64,000 bases of DNA from CAVTTH01 sp963737545 (GCA_963737545.1 CAVTTH010000004.1:62001-126000); one strand, 5' to 3'; counted from the stretch's first letter, positions 36,933 to 45,822 are shown. Program-made: numbers and translations. The notes: generated by a model from the sequence alone, not told the origin.

Positions 36933-38531
36933 ATGAAACGTGCCCCCTTTCTCATCTTGCTGTCGCTGCTTTGCGCTGCGTTGGCCGATGCACAGCAAAA
37001 CCCGCCTTCACCTCCTTCGGATTACGCATCGCCTCCAGCCAAACCGACCGCAGCCCCCGCCGCGGTTGTTCCCGTCCCAGTCCTGGCGTCGCAGCCAAAT
37101 GGTAAGATCGAAAATAGTCTTGTGCGCATCACGGCAACTGAGGTCGAGCCGGAATATCGCGCGCCTTGGAATTCCGGGCCGATCCAGCGCGGCATCGGCG
37201 CCGGTTTTGTGATCGAAGGCTCGCGCATCATCACCAACGCGCACGTGGTCAGCAACAGTCGCTATCTCACGGTGGAACGGGAGGGCGATCCGAACAAATA
37301 CCGCGCTACCGTCCTTTTTGTCGCGCACGATTGCGACCTCGCCATGCTGGAGGTGGCCTCTCCGGATTTTTTCAAAAACATGACTCCGCTAACTTTCGGT
37401 GGGATTCCGCAACTGGAATCGACCGTTTCCGCGTACGGTTATCCGATCGGCGGCGAACGCATGTCGGTGACGACGGGCATTGTTTCGCGGATCGATTTCC
37501 AGCTCTACACTCATTCGGCGATTGATCAGCACCTCACCATTCAGATCAGCGCGCAGATTAACCCGGGCAATAGCGGCGGGCCGGTGATGCAGAATGGCAA
37601 GGTCGTGGGCGTTGCCTTTCAAGGCTACAGCGGCGATGTCGCGCAGGGTGTCGCCTACATGATTCCGACGCCGGTGGTACGACGGTTTTTGAAAGATGTG
37701 GAGGATGGCCATTACGATAAATATGTCGATCTCGGCATCACGTATTCGAAGCTGCAGAATCCGGCACAGCGCCGGTATCTCGGATTGAAGGATGACGGGC
37801 GCGGCGTGCTCGTGAACAGCGTGGTCGCGGCCGGAACCGCGGCCAAATATGTAAAGCCAGGCGATGTCCTTCTCGCCGTGGACGATCATCCAATCGGCGC
37901 CGATGCGTTTGTCGAACTCGAAGGTGAGCGCGTCGAAATGCCTGAGGTGGTGGAGCGCAAATTCAAAGGCGACAAGGTGAAACTCGACATCCTGCGGGAC
38001 AAAAAACCGCTCACCGTTAATGTCGAACTCGGAACCGTCTGGCCTTATCTCTTTCAAGGGCACAGCTATGATGTGCGTCCGCGCTACGTCGTTTACGGCG
38101 GCTTGTTGTTTCAACCGCTCTCGCTCGACATGCTCAGCGCTTATCAAGTCACCGATCTTCGCATTCGACATTTTTTTGATTACTTCGTCTCGGAGGAAAT
38201 CTATTTGGAACATCCGGAGGTAATCATCCTAACCAACATTCTGCCCGACCCGATTAACACCTATCTTTCTTCGTATCGGGCGAGCATTGTCGATGAGATT
38301 AACGGCAAGAAAATCCGGACACTGGAGGACCTCGCCAAAGCGTTTGCCGAGACGCCGGATCGTTTTGTTGTCCGGATGATCGGGGACGGACCTCCGCTGG
38401 TTCTGGATCGGAAGGAAGTGGAAGCGGCCCGGGAGCGGATCAAAACGAGATATAACGTCGTCGCCGAGCAGAACCTGAACGGACAGCGACCGCCTCCCGA
38501 GAAATCGGCTGCCGAACCGAGCAAAGGTTGA
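36933..38531 (+). CDS. HtrA/Deg-type secreted serine protease with PDZ domain
   Basis: 532 residues. A signal peptide (FLILLSLLCAALADA) leads to a Pro-rich linker and then a trypsin-like domain. The catalytic triad is His104 in TNAHVV, Asp135 in HDCDLAML and Ser214 in NPGNSGGP. A PDZ domain follows (GVLVNSVVAAGTAAKYVKPGDVLLAVDDHPI). The C-terminal about 180 residues (YVVYGGLLFQPLSLDML to RFVVRMIGDGPPLVLD) resemble the extension of Deg proteases with a degenerate second PDZ. It acts in the periplasm on damaged or misfolded proteins. The stop overlaps the start region of a paralogue that lacks the triad. Confidence 0.88.
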   Translation: MKRAPFLILLSLLCAALADAQQNPPSPPSDYASPPAKPTAAPAAVVPVPVLASQPNGKIENSLVRITATEVEPEYRAPWNSGPIQRGIGAGFVIEGSRIITNAHVVSNSRYLTVEREGDPNKYRATVLFVAHDCDLAMLEVASPDFFKNMTPLTFGGIPQLESTVSAYGYPIGGERMSVTTGIVSRIDFQLYTHSAIDQHLTIQISAQINPGNSGGPVMQNGKVVGVAFQGYSGDVAQGVAYMIPTPVVRRFLKDVEDGHYDKYVDLGITYSKLQNPAQRRYLGLKDDGRGVLVNSVVAAGTAAKYVKPGDVLLAVDDHPIGADAFVELEGERVEMPEVVERKFKGDKVKLDILRDKKPLTVNVELGTVWPYLFQGHSYDVRPRYVVYGGLLFQPLSLDMLSAYQVTDLRIRHFFDYFVSEEIYLEHPEVIILTNILPDPINTYLSSYRASIVDEINGKKIRTLEDLAKAFAETPDRFVVRMIGDGPPLVLDRKEVEAARERIKTRYNVVAEQNLNGQRPPPEKSAAEPSKG

Positions 38532-38533
38532 GA

Positions 38534-40051
38534 ATGTCGAGGATTTCTCTGCTCATCTTTGCTGGCCTCTGCGCCAGTCTCAACCTCGCGGAGGCGAAGA
38601 GAGAACGAGTCCAAACCGCCGTAAAGCCAAAGGAGCTTTCACTGGTGCGCGTAAACGTGACCGGACAGGCATACGATTTCTTTCGACCCTGGCAAAAAAA
38701 AGCGCCGTTTTCCAAACGCGCTCTCGGCGCGGTCCTGGCTCAGGGTCGTGTTCTGGTGACGGCTGATTTGGTCGCGAATCAGAATTACGTCGAACTCGAA
38801 CGCGCGGAAACCGGGGAAAAGATGGCGGCCAATGTCGTGGTCGTCGATTATGAAGCCAACCTGGCTTTGATCGAGCCAGGCGATAAGAAATTTCTCGACG
38901 GTCTGGCTCCCATGCAGCTGGCGATGGACGCAAAGGTCGGCGACCATCTTTCCACCTGGCAGCTGGAACCGTCCGGCGCACTCGTCGCGACGGAAGGGCT
39001 TCTGACCACGGTTCAGACGATGCGCTACCCGGCGGATGTTGGGCAATTTCTCGGATATCGCGTGAGCATTTCCATGCAATATCGCGACAACAGTTACACC
39101 GTCCCATTGGTCAAGAACAACAAGCTCGCCGGCCTGCTTCTTCGCTATGATCCCCGCTCACAAGTGCTCGACGCGATCCCGGCGCCGGTCATTGCGCACT
39201 TTCTCAAAGATGCTGCCGGGCCTTCCTATCGTGGATTTCCTTCTGCCGGCTTCGCTTTTTTCCCGACTCGGGATCCGGAGCTCCGGGCTTTCGCGGGAGA
39301 AACTGGGAAACCGGGCGGCGTCTATGTGACCAGCGTCGAGCCAGGTTTGCCGGCTGCGAAGGCGGGTCTGCAAGTCGGCGACATCGTAGAGGGAATTGAT
39401 GAAATGGCGATCGACGAGAACGGTAACTACGTTGATCCGCTCTACGGAAAGATCGAGTTCACAAATCTGATTACCGCGCACGCGTACGCTGGAGACAGCA
39501 TCACGCTGAAAATCCAGCGCGGTGGCACACCGATGAAACTGAAAATGACACTCGACCATCGCGAGACCAAGGACTACGTCATTCCGCCTTACAACGTGGA
39601 CGAACCGCCCACCTATTACGTTTTGGGCGGTCTGATTTTTCAGGAGTTGTCGCGGCAATACCTCAAAGAATGGGGAGGAAACTGGCAGAAGGACGCGCCG
39701 CAGCGTTTCGTTTACATGGACCGGTTTCAGTCAGAACTTTATCCCGCGGCGCATCGGCGGATCGTCATTTTGAGCCAGGTGCTGCCTGCTGACACAACCA
39801 TCGGTTATGACGAACTGGCCTACCTCGTTGTGACAAAGGTGAACGGCCGGGACATTAATTCGTTAGGGGAGTTGGTCGAGGCGGTAAAACATCCGGTGGA
39901 CGGTTTCATCAAGATCGAGACGGAAGAGGATCCGAAGCAACTTGAGCTTGATGCCGCACAAGTCGCGGCTGAATCGTCCAGCTTGCAGGAAAACTACGGG
40001 CTTCCCTCGCTCCAGCGTCTCGACCCGGTGAAGCCGACTACGACCCCGTAG
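38534..40051 (+). CDS. Catalytically dead HtrA/Deg paralogue (pseudo-protease)
   Basis: About 505 residues, aligned along its length with the preceding protease: signal peptide, trypsin-like fold, PDZ (GGVYVTSVEPGLPAAKAGLQVGDIVEGIDEMAI) and the same C-terminal extension (YYVLGGLIFQELSRQYL). The catalytic positions are lost: TNAHVV is replaced by TADLVA, DCDLAML by EANLALIE, and no GNSGGP is found where SMQYRDNSYTVPLVKNNKL stands. The ATG at 38534 lies three bases past the preceding stop. A partner or regulatory subunit for the active protease is the natural inference. Confidence 0.8.
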   Translation: MSRISLLIFAGLCASLNLAEAKRERVQTAVKPKELSLVRVNVTGQAYDFFRPWQKKAPFSKRALGAVLAQGRVLVTADLVANQNYVELERAETGEKMAANVVVVDYEANLALIEPGDKKFLDGLAPMQLAMDAKVGDHLSTWQLEPSGALVATEGLLTTVQTMRYPADVGQFLGYRVSISMQYRDNSYTVPLVKNNKLAGLLLRYDPRSQVLDAIPAPVIAHFLKDAAGPSYRGFPSAGFAFFPTRDPELRAFAGETGKPGGVYVTSVEPGLPAAKAGLQVGDIVEGIDEMAIDENGNYVDPLYGKIEFTNLITAHAYAGDSITLKIQRGGTPMKLKMTLDHRETKDYVIPPYNVDEPPTYYVLGGLIFQELSRQYLKEWGGNWQKDAPQRFVYMDRFQSELYPAAHRRIVILSQVLPADTTIGYDELAYLVVTKVNGRDINSLGELVEAVKHPVDGFIKIETEEDPKQLELDAAQVAAESSSLQENYGLPSLQRLDPVKPTTTP

Positions 40052-40066
40052 CCCGACCAGCGCTCC

Positions 40067-41491
40067 CTACGCGGAACCTGGCGGATCGCCGCCGTGCTCC
40101 GAGAAAAATTGCAGCACTTCATCGACGTAATGGTGGAAAGGATCGCCCATTACCAAAAAGTCGCGACTGTTGCACGCAATCGAATCCCAATTGATCACGT
40201 ACGGTTGTCTGCCACTTTGAAAATTGGCGACAGCGCGGGCGCGGCCGGAAGCGCGGGTGTTCGCCGGCGGGTGCTGAGCTGATTCTTCCCGCCGCGCGTT
40301 GTTGTTCCATTCGCCGATGCGTTTCGCGGCCGTGACCCCGAAGAAGAGACCTTTGTCGCGATTAATATTGTGATATTCGAGGTCGAGACTCTGCAGACAT
40401 GGATCGCCCCACTCGATTTTCTCCGCCTCCATGAATGTTTCGAGCAGCCATTTCTTTGTGATCCAGTCCACTCCTCCGATGAGCGACTCCGGCTTGTTGC
40501 CGAGTGCTTCGAGCGTGAAATTCCAACTCTCGAGCAACCAATCAGTCTCCTTATCGCGGCCACGCAGGCGATCGCTCGCCAGTTCATAGAATTGCCATTG
40601 CACATCGAGCGCGCCGATGGTTTTCCCGTTTTCCAGCCGCGCCATCCATGTCCCGGTCGTGTCTCGCGAAATATCACGCGTGCTTTGCACGGCATCGTCC
40701 AAAATCAGATTTTTCGGCAGGCAACCCGCTTCGAGAAGCGAAAGGGCACAGGCCGTTGTTCCGATCTTCAACGCCGTCGCGAACGGGCTCATGTTGGAAT
40801 CGCCGATCAAGAGATGGAGGCGCCGATATTTGCGATAATCGGCCAGCGGCTCATCACGAGCATTGATGATCGCGCGATTAAACTGCACCCACTGGTAGAT
40901 GTCGTTAACGATATGATCCGCTCGCTGGCTGATCTGAAAATCAACCTGCGTGTCCGGTTGCGGAATCTCGAAATCGAAAGCGAGCGGGTTCGCCTGCCCG
41001 ACCCGGCCCGCTCCGGTAAAAATCTGTCGTGTCGCCAGGAACGAAAGCAGTGTCCCGAGAACTGGAGGCGTAAACTGCGCCTCCCTTCGCATCAGATAAT
41101 TCTCGTGACAGCCAAAGGTCGCGCCGGTTTGGTGATCAATGTTGTTCTTGATAAACGAGACGCGGCCCGCCACACCCATCTCTTCCAGCGCTGATTGCAG
41201 TAGTTGATCCCCGGCGAAGTCGTACGTTACGACGTCGCGCAGATGCAAGCATTCGGGCGAGGCGTACTCGATGTGACCCATGTCGAGGTAAAGACGGCCG
41301 CCATTCAAGAGAAAGCCGCCGTTGCCCGGCGGTTCCTCGTAATCGCGATAGTGCAGATCGATCGCACCAACGAGCTTTTTCCGGAACAGATGATTCTTCA
41401 CCTTCACCGGCCACGAATCCGAAGTTCCATGCGGTTCGGAGCTGCTGGTCAGACAGCCATATTCTGTTTCGATTCCTACGATCCGGTCCAT
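40067..41491 (-). CDS. PafA/Dop family carboxylate-amine ligase or deamidase (pupylation-type)
   Basis: About 474 residues. It starts MDRIVGIETEYGCLT, the nucleotide/Mg-binding strand of PafA/Dop enzymes. GGRLYLDMGHIEYASPEC, FIKNNIDHQTGATFGCHENYL, INARDEPLADYRKYRRLH, GDSNMSPFATALKIGT and VDWITKKWLLETF match family blocks throughout. The C-terminal NWDSIACNSRDFLVMGDPF resembles PafA more than Dop. In actinobacteria these enzymes attach or process the ubiquitin-like protein Pup; Gram-negative relatives act with Pup-like proteins sometimes called UBact. No Pup-like gene, proteasome subunit or ATPase is near. The ATG at 41491 is chosen because the upstream extension is not conserved-looking. Confidence 0.85.
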   Translation of the reverse strand: MDRIVGIETEYGCLTSSSEPHGTSDSWPVKVKNHLFRKKLVGAIDLHYRDYEEPPGNGGFLLNGGRLYLDMGHIEYASPECLHLRDVVTYDFAGDQLLQSALEEMGVAGRVSFIKNNIDHQTGATFGCHENYLMRREAQFTPPVLGTLLSFLATRQIFTGAGRVGQANPLAFDFEIPQPDTQVDFQISQRADHIVNDIYQWVQFNRAIINARDEPLADYRKYRRLHLLIGDSNMSPFATALKIGTTACALSLLEAGCLPKNLILDDAVQSTRDISRDTTGTWMARLENGKTIGALDVQWQFYELASDRLRGRDKETDWLLESWNFTLEALGNKPESLIGGVDWITKKWLLETFMEAEKIEWGDPCLQSLDLEYHNINRDKGLFFGVTAAKRIGEWNNNARREESAQHPPANTRASGRARAVANFQSGRQPYVINWDSIACNSRDFLVMGDPFHHYVDEVLQFFSEHGGDPPGSA

Positions 41492-41578
41492 CAGGTCAAT
41501 CCGTTGGCTACGAACTACCCAATCACCCAATCATGCAAATGGCAAAGCCATCAGAGGCGCGTTGGTGTAAGCGCGCGA

Positions 41579-41737
41579 TTACGGATGCGCTACCGGCTGG
41601 CCTATGGGATGCGGCGGGGGCGGCGGTTGCGTGCGATAATCGATAAACTTCCACACCGCCAGCACCATAAGGATGACGACGATCGCCGACCAAATCATTC
41701 GCCCACGCGATGGTTGCTGAGATGTACCCTCAGACAT
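41579..41737 (-). CDS. Small single-pass membrane protein, 52 residues
   Basis: The reading frame MSEGTSQQPSRGRMIW... has a polar N-terminus, one membrane helix at about residues 15-31 (IWSAIVVILMVLAVWKF), then YRTQ and a run of five Pro, ending QPVAHP. It lies 21 bases after the 4a-carbinolamine dehydratase stop and 87 bases before the PafA/Dop gene, all on one strand, which suggests a three-gene unit. It lacks the C-terminal Gly-Gln/Glu expected of a Pup-like modifier. Function unknown. Confidence 0.6.
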   Translation of the reverse strand: MSEGTSQQPSRGRMIWSAIVVILMVLAVWKFIDYRTQPPPPPHPIGQPVAHP

Positions 41738-41758
41738 CGGAAGGTGGCGCGTCCTCCG

Positions 41759-42043
41759 CTACTCCGCGAGCGTGTCGATTCGCTCAGCCAGAGCGAAATC
41801 AAGTTCGGTCAGGCCACCTTTGCTGTGGGTGGAAAGAATCAGGCGCACTTTGTTGTAGCGGATATCGATGTCAGGATGATGCTCCTCATCCTCGGCTACT
41901 TCCGCGACCGAATTCACAAAATCGATCGCCTCAGAGAAATCGTCGAATTCGAATGTTCGCTCGATGTGCTTTTTCTCCAATTCCCACTCGGGGATCTTTT
42001 TCAGCCGGGCCTTCGCCTCGTCCGCTTTGATCAGATCAGCCAT
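41759..42043 (-). CDS. phhB: 4a-hydroxytetrahydrobiopterin (pterin-4a-carbinolamine) dehydratase
   Basis: 94 residues, the normal length. KKIPEWELEKKHIERTFEF, the catalytic region AEDEEHHPDIDIRYNKVRL with adjacent histidines, and LSTHSKGGLTELDFALAERID match the PCD/DCoH family. It dehydrates the carbinolamine formed by pterin-dependent hydroxylases. The ATG at 42043 gives the family start MADLIKADEAKARL; the frame extends 24 codons upstream without similarity. No pterin-dependent hydroxylase gene is nearby, which is common for this family. Confidence 0.92.
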   Translation of the reverse strand: MADLIKADEAKARLKKIPEWELEKKHIERTFEFDDFSEAIDFVNSVAEVAEDEEHHPDIDIRYNKVRLILSTHSKGGLTELDFALAERIDTLAE

Positions 42044-42118
42044 AGCGGGGAACGAGTAACACCCAAAAATTGTTTTGCAACGAGGAATCGGCACCGATTC
42101 CAAGTTTGATTTCAAGAC

Positions 42119-43256
42119 TCAAATTCCCAGGATTTTCCGAAGGTTTTTCGCTGCATCAAACACGCTCACGGCGCACTCCCGCGCTTCTCGTGAGAGCCGA
42201 TTCCAATCTTGCAAAACCTCCCGCACAGCGGTTTCCGCATCCGCAAGATTCTTGACGAAACTGAACCCGCTTCGAGGCGGCAGGAACTTTGCCGCTCCCG
42301 TATCCTCAGTGATAACGGGTCGCCCGAGCGCGAGAAACATCGCCGCGCGATCACTCAACCATCCGGTCCGCCAGCTCACATCCACTCCCTTGATTGCGGT
42401 AAACTCCGCCAGCGATTTCGAAATGTAACTGCGGTATGCGCTCGGCGTCCGCGCGACGCGATGCGGATCCACCACACGCCAGCCGTGTTCGTGCAGTCGC
42501 GCGATTTCCGGATCGCCCGCATTCAAGTTCATCGCCAATTCAAATGTCGTCTCCGGCACCCGCTTCGGAAGATCCAGATAAGGCGCAAAAGCAAACTTTT
42601 TCGAAAGATCGGGAAACTCGCCGTCCACCTCCACGCCCCCGCCCCAATACCATTGTCCGATTGTGGTGAATTTCGGCTACGTCCGGCCGCGGGCGTCGAG
42701 CGAGTGAATTCGTATCGACGAGCGGAAAGAAAGTTTTCCACTTGAGCGGCGAGGGCGGCAGCCGGCAATCCGGTGAGCCGACATTGAGGCCGATGGTATG
42801 GAATTCGTGATGATGGGACTGGCCCATCTCCAGTTTCGTCATCCAATAGAAGATTTCGCTCGGATCGAGATCGCAGAAGATTCGCCGTTCAAACTCGAGC
42901 AGAAACGGCGGGTGAATCGAGTAACTCAAATTGAGCAGCGTATTCGGCCCGGCCAGGCGATCGCGCAGCTCGGCGAGGGGCATTCCCACGCAACGCATTT
43001 GCCCAAGTTCGTGAGTATCCGAAGCGGGCGATTGATACAGGAGACAATATCGAAGACCGTGCTCTCGGAGGCGTCGTTGAAAACTTGCGATGCCGGCTCG
43101 ATCTGTGGCCGGATCATTCGTCGCGGGAAATAATTCGAGCCAGACCGCATCCAGTTTTAGCCGTTGCAACCCGAGCATCCACTGCAGCGGCACGGAAAAA
43201 ACACCGCCACCTTCGCGATACTTTGCCGCAAACCCGCAGCCGAGAAAGATGGTCAT
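42119..43256 (-). CDS. Glycosyltransferase-like protein (paralogue 2), frameshifted near 42680
   Basis: It begins MTIFLGCGFAAKYREGGGVFSVPLQWMLGLQRL at 43256. The first frame is sensible to about 42690 and then turns into Arg/Gly nonsense. The frame ending at 42119 supplies KFTTIGQWYWGGG...VEVDGEFPDL through TGWLSDRAAMFLALGRPVITEDTG. Removing one G near 42682 joins them. The C-terminal half is clearly paralogous to the gene at 35688, and both leaders carry TTGGACG heptamers. Probably a GT-B fold glycosyltransferase with unknown substrate. Confidence 0.68.
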
Positions 43257-43282
43257 CGTGGCAATGCAAATACGAAAACAAA

Positions 43283-43363
43283 CGCTCAACGTCCAACGTT
43301 CAACATTGAATGCAGAGACTGTCCCGATTCTGACGTTGGACGCCGAGAGTTTAGGGTTGAACG
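43283..43363. repeat. Divergent heptamer arrays, TTGGACG family
   Basis: On the minus strand TTGAACG, TTGGACG and TTGAGCG are contiguous (43283-43303), facing the glycosyltransferase-like gene that starts at 43256. On the plus strand TTGGACG (43336) and TTGAACG (43357) stand exactly 21 bases, three units, apart and face tRNA-Arg. Each arm reads in the sense direction of the gene it precedes. Confidence 0.7.
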
Positions 43364-43420
43364 TTTCTGCTGGTCTTGAATTGACGCCTGCACCGACGTC
43401 CCTTAATTACCATCCCCTGA

Positions 43421-43494
43421 GCACCCGTAGCTCAACTGGATAGAGCATCTGACTACGGATCAGAAGGTTTGAAGTTCGAATCTTCACGGGTGCG
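43421..43494 (+). tRNA. tRNA-Arg (anticodon ACG)
   Basis: A full 74-nt cloverleaf: acceptor GCACCCG / CGGGTGC with discriminator G, D-arm GCTC AACTGGATA GAGC, anticodon stem TCTGA / TCAGA around the loop CTACGGA (anticodon ACG, inosine-modified in bacteria), variable loop AGGTT, and T-arm TGAAG TTCGAAT CTTCA. CCA is not encoded. ACG is the normal main arginine tRNA for CGN codons. Confidence 0.97.
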
Positions 43495-43575
43495 TGCCTC
43501 TGCATCCGGCGATCTCCCGCGCCGCCACAATTTCAGTGTTGCAAATTGGGTGCCACCTTGTTTCAATTTTGGGCG

Positions 43576-43896
43576 ATGAATGTGCTGCGATGGATTTTAG
43601 TTTTGCCGACCTCGTTTGTTTGCGGTGTGCTCGCCGCGATGGCTGCCGTGACCATTTCTCGCAAGGTTTTCCTGGCAAAAATTATTACTGGGATCATCGC
43701 CGGGGCCATTTTTGTCGGCGCGGGTGGATTGATGGCGCCTTCGCACAAGACTGCGACCATGATCGTGCTCGCGGTCATTAATATCATTTATTCGCTCTCC
43801 CAGGCAAAGACATTGCTGCTCGCGCCCGGCGAACGCTTCGATTGGGTGTCAGTCTCGCGTGCTCTTGGGAGCGGCGTTGCTTTCTTGGATCTTTAG
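43576..43896 (+). CDS. Small integral membrane protein, unknown function
   Basis: 106 residues with four predicted membrane segments (LRWILVLPTSFVCGVLAAMAAV, IITGIIAGAIFVGAGGLMA, TATMIVLAVINIIYSLSQA and a weak C-terminal one). The ATG at 43576 starts just ahead of the first segment. It lies 81 bases after tRNA-Arg. No known family was recognised. Confidence 0.6.
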   Translation: MNVLRWILVLPTSFVCGVLAAMAAVTISRKVFLAKIITGIIAGAIFVGAGGLMAPSHKTATMIVLAVINIIYSLSQAKTLLLAPGERFDWVSVSRALGSGVAFLDL

Positions 43897-43945
43897 GATT
43901 CGGTTCCCGCACGCGCAACCTTCGCGGGATCTCATCATCGCCTGC

Positions 43946-44867
43946 TTAATTGAAGTGCGGCCGAATATTTTCGTATTTCTTTGCGCCGATGCCTTTCACG
44001 CGACGCAAGTCATCGGCACTCGCGAAGGGGCGGGCGGCAATGATTCGCGCGGCAAGCACGGGGCCGATTCCGGGTAGACTGTCCAACTCTGCTTCGCTCG
44101 CCGAGTTGACATCCAGCTTCTTCCCGACTCCCGCGATGGGAGCGGCCGCTGACCGTGACTGGCGGAGGGGCCACTGGTTTCGGATGAAAGAACGCATCGA
44201 ATGAGTCCTGCGGCTGCCCCGCGGTAGGATGAAAGAACGCCGCAAATGAGTCTTCGGGCTTTTCGGGCGTCGCTTGAACTTGTGCGTTCAATCGTCCGTA
44301 GTTCGCGCCCCAGCCGCCCACGCGCTGGGCTTTCGCCGCGCGTTCGAGTCGCCGCAATTTCTCCCATTCGCGCTCGGGCGCATCAAGCCCCGGCGCCTGC
44401 GAAGCGGTTCCGTGCAAGCGCGCCAGTCCATTGGCGACAAGCTCTTCGCCCAAATCCTTCGTCCCGACCTGCACGAACGCATAGAATCGTTCCAACCTGC
44501 TGCGACCAAGCGCATCCTGACGGCAGGTGCGCACAGTGAACGGCTGCTGAAGTTTCCCTTGCGCAAATTCCTTTGCCGCTTCCCCCACTTTGAGCGCGAG
44601 CGCGGGAGTGATTCCAAAATATTGGGCCTGCTCATTCGTCCGATCGGACAGGCCGGCGTCAGTCTCCGGTGCATCGACGAAATAGAGACGAAAGATGTAT
44701 TGCTTACGGCCGACCCGCGCATGAAAACTGTCGCCGTCGTTCGATGGATTTGGCACGAGACGGCAATCCTGTAACGTGACCCAGGGGCCGTGCGCGTGAG
44801 CTCGGCCAAGGCTAAGACAAAGCGACGCCGCGACGAGCGCGAACCATTTTCCGATCGCCACTCTCAC
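43946..44867 (-). CDS. SNase-like nuclease with C-terminal helix-hairpin-helix domain, frameshifted near 44146
   Basis: A signal peptide (FALVAASLCLSLGRAHA) precedes a staphylococcal-nuclease-like domain: DGDSFHARVGRKQYIFRLYFVDAPETD holds the Arg and acidic active-site residues and DALGRSRLERFYAFVQV the second Arg. Two EDSFAAFFHP/QDSFDAFFHP repeats follow. The frame then shifts near 44146; the frame ending at 43946 contains a ComEA-like HhH domain (KLDVNSASEAELDSLPGIGP, then ADDLRRVKGIGAKKYENIRP). Removing one base fuses them. A secreted DNA/RNA nuclease with its own nucleic-acid-binding HhH is likely, perhaps for nutrient recovery or DNA uptake. It starts one base after the pfkB stop. Confidence 0.75.
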
Positions 44868-44868
44868 T

Positions 44869-45786
44869 TCAAGGGAGCACCTCGATCTGACTCATCAGTT
44901 TGAACATTTGATATCGATCGGCGATTTCGTCCTTCGTGAGAGTGCGCAGACGTTCGAGACTGAATTTCTCCACGTTGAAACTGGCCAGAACGCTGCCGTA
45001 AATGATCGCCTTGCGCAGGTCGCTGAATCCAACTTCTCCATTGACCGTGCCGGCCAGATAGCCCGCCACGCCTCCGGCAAATGTGTCCCCTGCCCCGGTC
45101 GGATCGTGGATGTCTTCCAGCGGGTAGGCGCCACAACTGAAAAAGTCATCGTCGCCGAAAAGCAGCGCACCGTGTTCGCCTTTTTTGATTGCGACAAATC
45201 GCGGTCCGCTTCCCCGAATAAGACGGCCCGCCTTGATCAGACTGGTCTCACCCGTTATCTGCCGCGCTTCGCTGTCGTTCAAAATCAGCAAGTCGAGACG
45301 GGGAATGAGGGCGTCGAGTTCTTTACGGGCCGTTTCGATCCACAAGTCCATCGTATCGGCGACAACGAACCGCGGCTTTTTCATCTGATCGAGCACATGC
45401 GCCTGCAACCCGGGCGCGATGTTCGCAAGCAGGACAAACTCGGTGTCGCGAAACGAATCAGGAAGCGCCGGCTGAAAATGCTCGAAGACATTGAGCGCAA
45501 CAGATTTTGTTTCGCGCGTGTTCAAATCCCAGGCGTATTCACCGGACCAGCGGAACGTTTTTCCCGTGACGCGCTGCACGCCTTCCGCATCGATATTGCG
45601 CGCCTTCCAAAATTCGAATTCGGCGGCGGGAAAATCATCGCCGACTACGCCGACGAGCTTGACTGGCGAAAAGAAACTCGCGCCTAACGCCGCATACGAG
45701 GCCGAACCGCCTAACAAATCGGCATGTTCCTCGACCGGTGTCTTGACGGTATCGAGTGCGATGGATCCAACAATGAGAACGGACAT
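44869..45786 (-). CDS. PfkB family carbohydrate or nucleoside kinase
   Basis: 305 residues of the ribokinase fold. It has MSVLIVGSIALDTVKTP at the start, the GGSASYAALGASFFSPV glycine motif, and the C-terminal signature DPTGAGDTFAGGVAGYLAG containing the catalytic Asp. Substrate is unclear: adenosine kinase-like and ribokinase-like members look similar here. It follows thiE by 36 bases, a gap filled by a heptamer array, and is followed by the nuclease gene almost without gap. Confidence 0.85.
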   Translation of the reverse strand: MSVLIVGSIALDTVKTPVEEHADLLGGSASYAALGASFFSPVKLVGVVGDDFPAAEFEFWKARNIDAEGVQRVTGKTFRWSGEYAWDLNTRETKSVALNVFEHFQPALPDSFRDTEFVLLANIAPGLQAHVLDQMKKPRFVVADTMDLWIETARKELDALIPRLDLLILNDSEARQITGETSLIKAGRLIRGSGPRFVAIKKGEHGALLFGDDDFFSCGAYPLEDIHDPTGAGDTFAGGVAGYLAGTVNGEVGFSDLRKAIIYGSVLASFNVEKFSLERLRTLTKDEIADRYQMFKLMSQIEVLP

Positions 45787-45791
45787 GGGGA

Positions 45792-45821
45792 ATTTCAGAT
45801 TCTAGATTTTCAGATTTTCGG
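45792..45821 (-). repeat. Heptamer-type leader array, CTGAAAT family, upstream of pfkB
   Basis: Read on the minus strand: CCGAAAAT, CTGAAAAT, CTAGAAT, CTGAAAT (8,8,7,7 nt), filling nearly the whole thiE-pfkB gap and ending 5 bases before the ATG. Same words and same sense orientation as at dedA and the ABC gene. Confidence 0.65.
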
Positions 45822-45822
45822 T

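Noticed and set aside
40370..41194. Plus-strand frame of 274 codons opposite the PafA/Dop gene
   Set aside because: The minus strand matches PafA/Dop throughout; the plus frame has no recognisable domain and typical shadow composition.
41579..41737. The 52-residue protein as the missing Pup-like modifier of the PafA/Dop enzyme
   Set aside because: It has a membrane helix and ends in VAHP, not a disordered protein ending in Gly-Gly-Glu/Gln.
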